Source: Amblyornis subalaris (Eukaryota > Chordata > Aves > Passeriformes > Ptilonorhynchidae). Taken from it: 64,000 nt of DNA. Shown piece after piece: positions 59,201-64,000 of the stretch (the first letter of the stretch is position 1; each line of letters starts with the position of its first letter). Where the stretch lies: the NCBI GenBank assembly GCA_018881555.1, contig JACAXG010000307.1, forward strand, positions 155,395 through 219,394. The letters are read 5' to 3'. The position numbers and the translations under genes were made by a program. The notes under the pieces were generated by a model. The model was not told the DNA's origin. It saw only the letters and a program-made list of their open reading frames with translations, and ran no database searches.

Positions 59201-62200
59201 GTAGTTACCTCTGGAGCAGCTATTTCATGGAAGAGCTGCTGTGTTTCATTCCTGGGAGCTGGCTCAGGGATTGCCAGCAGAAAGCCAGACACAGACACTG
59301 GGGGAAGCCTCGCTTCCCTCAGGAATATTTTACAAAGGTCACGGTCAGGAGCAAAGGGAAAAAAATCAAAAGGATCTTTTCCTCCCAAACTCCACATGAA
59401 AGCTACACTGAAAAGCATCTGTAGGATTTTTCCAGCCAGAATTCTTGGTTCAGTAACAATGAGCACTTGATTCAGTTCTGTGGAATCTATGAATTATACT
59501 TACAAAAAAAGAACAAACCCAGAATTTGGATCCATTCCTGTAACTTCATCTTTGGGTTTAAATAGGAAGTGTTTCTAAAACAAGGGAGGTGCTGAGCATC
59601 TCCCCCTCTGCACTTGCAGCCACCTGTGGTACCATCACTCCCAACAAGAGCCAGAAGCCATTTTTGGCTCAATTCTCCCCAAATCGCTCACACTGACTCG
59701 CCCAGCTGAGGAGCTGGATGTGCACCTCCCCACGGGACAGGGAATGTGTGGGATCTGCTGCCTGGAGTATGAGCGAATGCAGAGCATTGCTGCACCTCCC
59801 TGGGATTTACAGGATGTTTTGGATCATGAGTGGATCCTGCTTTGAGAGACACTGTGGGTTCCTGCAGTGACTCCCCTCCCCTTTCTGAGATGCACGGGTG
59901 GCAGTGAGCCCTTGAGTGTCCCCAACCTTCATCCTGGTGTTCTTGGAATGGAGCTGCTCCCAGACACCCCCATGAACATGGAATGCTAATTTTAATCCTT
60001 TGCATGCAGACACTACTCTGGTGTCACAGCCAGTGGCTTCCTCTCTGCCTCAGCCTACAAATTCAAGATATTGGCACTTATCTGCAGAGCGTTCCACCAT
60101 CCATCGCCCTCTTCCTGATTTTCCACAAGAATAAATAAGCACAGACCTTGGAAATCAGAATTGCCATATTGCTATTTCTGAGAGGCTTTATCAGAGGGAG
60201 GCTTTGTGCTCCCTTAGTCTGCAGAGATTAAAGAAAGCCCTTGAATAAACCTTGACATAATTCCCGAGCACTATTTCTGAGTGTTTTCCCCTGAAATTCC
60301 AGAGATTGGATGCCTTAGCTGGAAGTTCCTTGCTCTGTTTCAATATGCTTTTATTACACGCATGCCTGGGGAAGGAACAGAATCATTTACTGAGGGCTTA
60401 AAACCCAGCACACCCAGCCAGGGGCTTTGCTTTCCCAGCCCACAGGAAGAGCTGCACACCCTCGTGCCTGGGAAAAGAGCTCTCCAGGACAACATCTCCT
60501 GGATCTGTGAAACTCCTTTCCCAGAATTCAGGCAGGGTGGTGGAGACAGGAGACAGGGTGAGCTTGAAAGCAGCACAGAAATCCATGGGGTAGCCCCTTT
60601 CAGGGCTCTCTGCCTTTCCCTTTTCCAAGAGCACTGGTTCATGCTGGGTTTGTGCAACTACAATGTAATGACTTTATCAAACACCTAATTAATGTCATCA
60701 GCATAAGAATGCCCTTTAAGGCGACTTAGAATAATAATGAATTGATTCCTAATTATGACAGCTATTTCAAATCATCTTTTCAGAAACTGGAATTCCCCTT
60801 CCCTCTCTGGAAATATGCGCCTTTGTCAGGCAGGCACAGCCACTTATTTTTGTGCTTCAAGTGCCTGACAGCTGCTATTGATTTTTTTCTTTTTTAAAAG
60901 CAATGGCATTTGATTTCTATTTCTATTTTTCTATTTGAGGGAGGCTGGAGCACTGATCAAAAGGGCCCAGAAAGAGCTTCTTTAGTGAGGCAAACAGGGA
61001 GTGTGGCACAGCTCAGAGACAGCTCATGGCTGGAGCTACTGCAGTGCTGAGGGAGGGGACGAAGAAGGAAAAGCATTGTTTCCATTGATCAGCTCATTGA
61101 TCCACTCCAAAGAACAACCAGGAATAAATGCTCCTGCTCATACCAGCCCTGGGATGCAGCTGCAGCCACTCAGGGCCAGGCTGGACAGGGCTTGGAGCAA
61201 CCTGGGCTGTGGGAGGTGTCCCTGCCCATGGCAGGGGTGGCACTGGGTGGGCTTTAAGGTCCCTCCCAACCCAAACCAGGCTGGGATTCTGCAGCTCTGC
61301 AACACTGAGTACAAAGCTACTCAGAGCGGTCAATACCTGGTGTAAGGTACACACACTCCTTCCCTTCGCTCCCCACGCACCGTGGGTGGCCCAGTGCCAG
61401 TGCCACGGGTGGCTCAGTGCCAGCAGCCCCGCTGCCTGCCGTGCCGGGCCGAGGGGGGGGACTGACCTGCTGGCCCCGCCCGGGGCCACGACGCGCGCGT
61501 GGGAGGTGACGAGCAGGCGGCGCAGGATGTCCCCGCGGATGGCTCGCCACCGCTCCGGGGGGCAGATGTGCAGGGCCAGCACCGTGTAGTAGTGGGGCCC
61601 GTCCACCTCGAAGGCGCTCTCCACCCACTTCTCCCGGGGCTGCTCCAGGAAGCTCTGCAGGTTCTTCTCCTCCCGCGAGGTCGCCCGGGTCCTGCAGCAC
61701 GAGGAGACACAAGGAAAGCCTCAGCGGCTGCTCCGGCTCCAAGGGCTCCTTTGCTGCTGCCCAGGAGCTTTGGGGTGCTGCCCGTGCACCCTGCCCAGCT
61801 GGGCACCACCAGCTTTCCCCCAGTTCATCCCCTGGCTGAGGATTTGCTCCCCGTGGGCACCAGCAGCTTTCCCCCAGTCTATCCCCTAGCTGAAGACCTG
61901 CTCCCAGTGAAGCACTCAAGCCCAGCAAACTCATTTTCCTCGGAGCTGTGCGTAGCACTAGAGAGGTTTGCCAGACAGCTGGCATTGCCCCAGGGGAAGA
62001 CAATTCTACTGGAGAGCTGTTTTTCCCTTGTTTTGAGAAGAAAAGGGAGCCAGTCCCTGCACTGGAGTGGTACCATCTCCCATGTGACACTGCACAGTGA
62101 CTGCAGCTCCTACAGCCACACCTGCATCAGTTTAAAAAATTCACCTACTGCAAAAGCAAGCCCTGGGAAGATAAAGGCCAAATTCAAACCCCAAAAGACA

Positions 62201-63684
62201 ATGTACTTACTGCAAGCTTATATATATATTTTATATATATTTTACTTTTTTTTCCCTTTGCCCATGAGCTCCAGTCTTGCAGGAGTCCTGACATCCCAGA
62301 ACTGACAGTGCAAACCATGTTACAGGAGACTTTGGGAAGTTGTATCACACCTTACTACATCTATGGCTCTACTGCAGCAGGAAGAGGCTGCCAGCCAAGT
62401 AAGACCCTTGATTTTTAAGTGAGATAAACTCTCCCTATCAGGCATAAAGCAGCATCCCAGCAGATAAAGCTATCAGGGTTGTGTGACCTTTTCATCTGCT
62501 AAGAGATGCAGCTAGTAGCCACGTAGCAGCTCTTTTTTTCCTCCATTTAATATTAAAAATTCTCTCAGGAAACTTGAGAGGGCATTTTTCCACGTCTGCC
62601 CAGCNGGTTCTGGGCTCTGTGGTGCCAACAGCAGCCTAACAAGATGAAACAAATAGTTCCATTTATTTGTCTCCCAAAGGACTGGGAAAACAATAGCACA
62701 GGGATCTGGAGATAGATATTAAAAACAAAAGACAAATTGTATTACAGCCAAAACCTTGATTAGCTCCAGGCGGGAAAATGAGAGAATTGCACTGCACTGC
62801 ATTTGGAGTGACCTTGGTGTGTATTTTAATATTTATACCCTCATCTAATTAGTATTACTTACTAATATCTAACTACTCAAAAAGAAGATATATATGGGCA
62901 CCCCATTTTTGCATGATCAGAACCAGCTCATGCATTCCAAAGCATCTGGGGGCCTATGGAAGTGGACATGCAGCCACAGGGTCGTGCCAAAGCACTGCTG
63001 TTTATTGGTAAAAAATAATAATGGTAACAAAAAAAAAAAATTTAAAATATCAGGAAAATCTTAGGGACCTGAACCCTCCTCCAGGAGAATTCCAGGATGT
63101 CAAATCTGGAAACAAAACTGTGTTATTTGAATACTGAATAAAATGATATAATGTTTAAGTTTTCAACTAACAATTACTTCACCAGTGTCTCTTTGCCTGC
63201 TCAGGAGAAAATTAAGCCAGCAGAGTTTCTTTAATCTAATAACCCTGTTGCTCGCCCCAGAGGTAATAATTACATCTAGGATGGAAAGAGAAGCTAATTC
63301 CCAATTGCTTTTACTCAATAGGTTCCCTGTTATCCGGCATGTCCAGGCTTCACTCCAAACAACGTAAATCCTTAACAACCTACTTAAGATGTGCCATTCT
63401 GTTCCTCCTAAAACTCTGTGTGTGCTTTCCCATCGTCCTCGCCCCGTGCCCAGAGCCCAGCCCGGGCCCCGCCGAGGCGCGGTACTGACGTGTTGAGCAC
63501 GTAGAGCACGGTGTGGATGATGTAGGGGATGAGGTGGATGTTGCTCTCGCGGCCGCCGCCGCCGGTGTCGATGCTGAAGGACTGCTCCATGGCGAAGCGC
63601 AGGAACAGCAGTTTGATGTCGTGCACGTTCAGCTGGTAGGTGGGCTCCCGCTGCCCCGTGCACTCCTGCAGGTACGTGTTGTGC
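56145..63684 (-). CDS. UBR4: UBR4 C-terminal part (last five coding exons, 5' partial)
   Basis: Exons 63490-63684, 61467-61691, 57882-57972, 56867-57029 and 56145-56209 join in frame (739 bases, 245 residues after one split codon) and match the extreme C-terminus of UBR4 (about 5180 residues in human). UBR4 is a giant cytosolic E3 ubiquitin ligase of the N-degron pathway and of protein quality control. The conserved segments seen include YQLNVHDIKLLFLRFAMEQS, REKWVESAFEVDGPHYYTVL, YRSGLLFWALVDLIYNMFK, FQEEFMPVETFSEFLDVAG and the end DPDSFLKDLLNSIP. This is the region near the catalytic C-terminal module; no complete zinc-binding set can be assigned from these exons. Most of the gene lies to the right of the window. 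Same-strand order with IFFO2 matches human. Confidence 0.95.
56867..57029 (-). CDS. UBR4: UBR4 penultimate coding exon
   Basis: Fifty-four codons plus one base, from KVPTSNTEGGWSFSLAEFIR to EFLDVAG. The acceptor is CTCTCAG and the donor GTAAGT. Confidence 0.95.
57521..57738 (+). mobile_element. CR1 LINE 3' fragment
   Basis: A sense copy in a UBR4 intron, antisense to the gene: GGTGAGGCCCTGGCACAAGG, TCCAAGGCCAGGCTGGACGG and the ending CATTCTGTGAAG. Confidence 0.93.
57882..57972 (-). CDS. UBR4: UBR4 coding exon (third from end)
   Basis: Encodes LADKAVKEYATYRSGLLFWA followed by LVDLIYNMFK. The acceptor is CCCCAG and the donor GTAAGG. It completes an arginine codon split with the upstream exon. 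Confidence 0.95.
57973..61466 (-). other. UBR4: UBR4 intron
   Basis: A 3.5-kb intron with one CR1 copy near its left-hand (plus) end at 61171-61294. I see no other feature in it. Confidence 0.85.
61171..61294 (+). mobile_element. CR1 LINE 3' fragment
   Basis: A sense copy: AGGGCCAGGCTGGACAGGGC, GGTGTCCCTGCCCATGGCAG and CCAACCCAAACCAGGCTGGG. Confidence 0.92.
61467..61691 (-). CDS. UBR4: UBR4 coding exon (fourth from end)
   Basis: Encodes TRATSREEKNLQSFLEQPRE through SHARVVAPGGASR. The acceptor is CTGCAG and the donor GTCAGT. It is strikingly more GC-rich than the three exons after it. Confidence 0.95.
61796..61905. repeat. Two-copy tandem duplication (~57 bp)
   Basis: The sequence GGGCACCAnCAGCTTTCCCC followed by CAGT-CATCCCC-GCTGA and CTGCTCCC occurs twice in a row. 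It lies within a UBR4 intron. Confidence 0.7.
62219..62244. repeat. TA-rich microsatellite
   Basis: TATATATATATTTTATATAT-type run. Confidence 0.85.
63490..63684 (-). CDS. UBR4: UBR4 coding exon (fifth from end)
   Basis: Encodes HNTYLQECTGQREPTYQLNV through IHLIPYIIHTVLYVLNT. The acceptor is TTGCAG and the donor GTCAGT. The upstream exon is outside the window. It contains GGC/GCC-rich DTGGGGRES coding. Confidence 0.95.
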
Positions 63685-63965
63685 CTGCAAAACAGCGGGA
63701 AAACCTTCACAGGATGCCTTCTTCCACGGCACAGCTCGAGTCTGAGCAAGCGTTGCACAGAAGAGCTTTAAAGAATGAACAGCTATGAAAGGGCAGCTCC
63801 TGCTACCTTGGATTAACCTCCCCAAAGGGAGGCTCTCAGCTCACTCTGGCAAATCCAATTCCATCTGCAAACACATATCCACTCATCAATACTGTTTTCC
63901 CATGTCCAGGACCTGGGATACAGTTCCCTGGCTGAAATGCTTTCAGGATGTTAACACTACTGACT

Positions 63966-64000
63966 CCATAGAATCACAGAATCTCAGAATGGTTTGGGTA
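63966..64000 (-). mobile_element. CR1 LINE 3' end, cut by window edge
   Basis: CATAGAATCACAGAATCTCA followed by GAATGGTTTGGG is the antisense CR1 terminus. The rest lies beyond base 64000. Confidence 0.88.

Larger units (their letters stand above)
61692..63489 (-). other. UBR4: UBR4 intron
   Basis: A 1.8-kb intron. It has a TA-rich microsatellite at 62219-62244, a near-perfect ~57-bp duplication near 61796-61900 (CACCAGCTTTCCCCCAGT versus CAGCAGCTTTCCCCCAGT) and an A-run near 63029. Confidence 0.8.

Overview
The window looks like a nuclear chromosome segment from a bird, probably a songbird (the songbird call is weak inference). The evidence is the many truncated CR1 LINE 3' ends (about 16, always the last 50 to 400 bases next to an ATTCTATG-type tail), large introns, CpG-rich first exons, vertebrate splice signals, and gene order matching human 1p36.13 (UBR4 then IFFO2 on the same strand). 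It is a draft assembly: one 605-base N run (24495-25099) plus scattered single Ns.

Layout. Bases 1-600 are a GC-rich block and an A/T-rich stretch with no gene I can support. A candidate IFFO2 poly(A) signal lies at 611-616 (minus strand). IFFO2, an orphan intermediate-filament-like protein, occupies 8661-44811 on the minus strand. All nine coding exons can be placed with consensus splice sites, and they join into one uninterrupted 499-residue frame. Intron 1 is about 24 kb and holds most of the repeats. The IFFO2 promoter (44812-45450) is CpG-rich and contains a degenerate ~21-bp tandem array of GC-box plus octamer-like units. Bases 45450-55200 are intergenic, with two CR1 copies and an unexplained 360-codon open frame. 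The last five coding exons of UBR4, the giant N-recognin E3 ligase, run from 63684 down to 56145 on the minus strand; the rest of that gene lies beyond the window.

The most unusual object is at 3638-5843. It is an intronless, full-length, open copy of the spliceosome gene ISY1 on the plus strand, inside an LTR-retroelement shell. A 5' LTR begins TG and has a TATA box. It is followed by a primer-binding-site-like sequence, then the ISY1 frame, then a second R-U5 copy ending CA with an ATTAAA signal. A 5-base GAAAG duplication sits exactly at both outer ends. This fits an mRNA copied and integrated by retroviral machinery, giving a retrogene with its own viral promoter and poly(A) signal. It lies antisense to, and possibly inside, the long 3' UTR of IFFO2.
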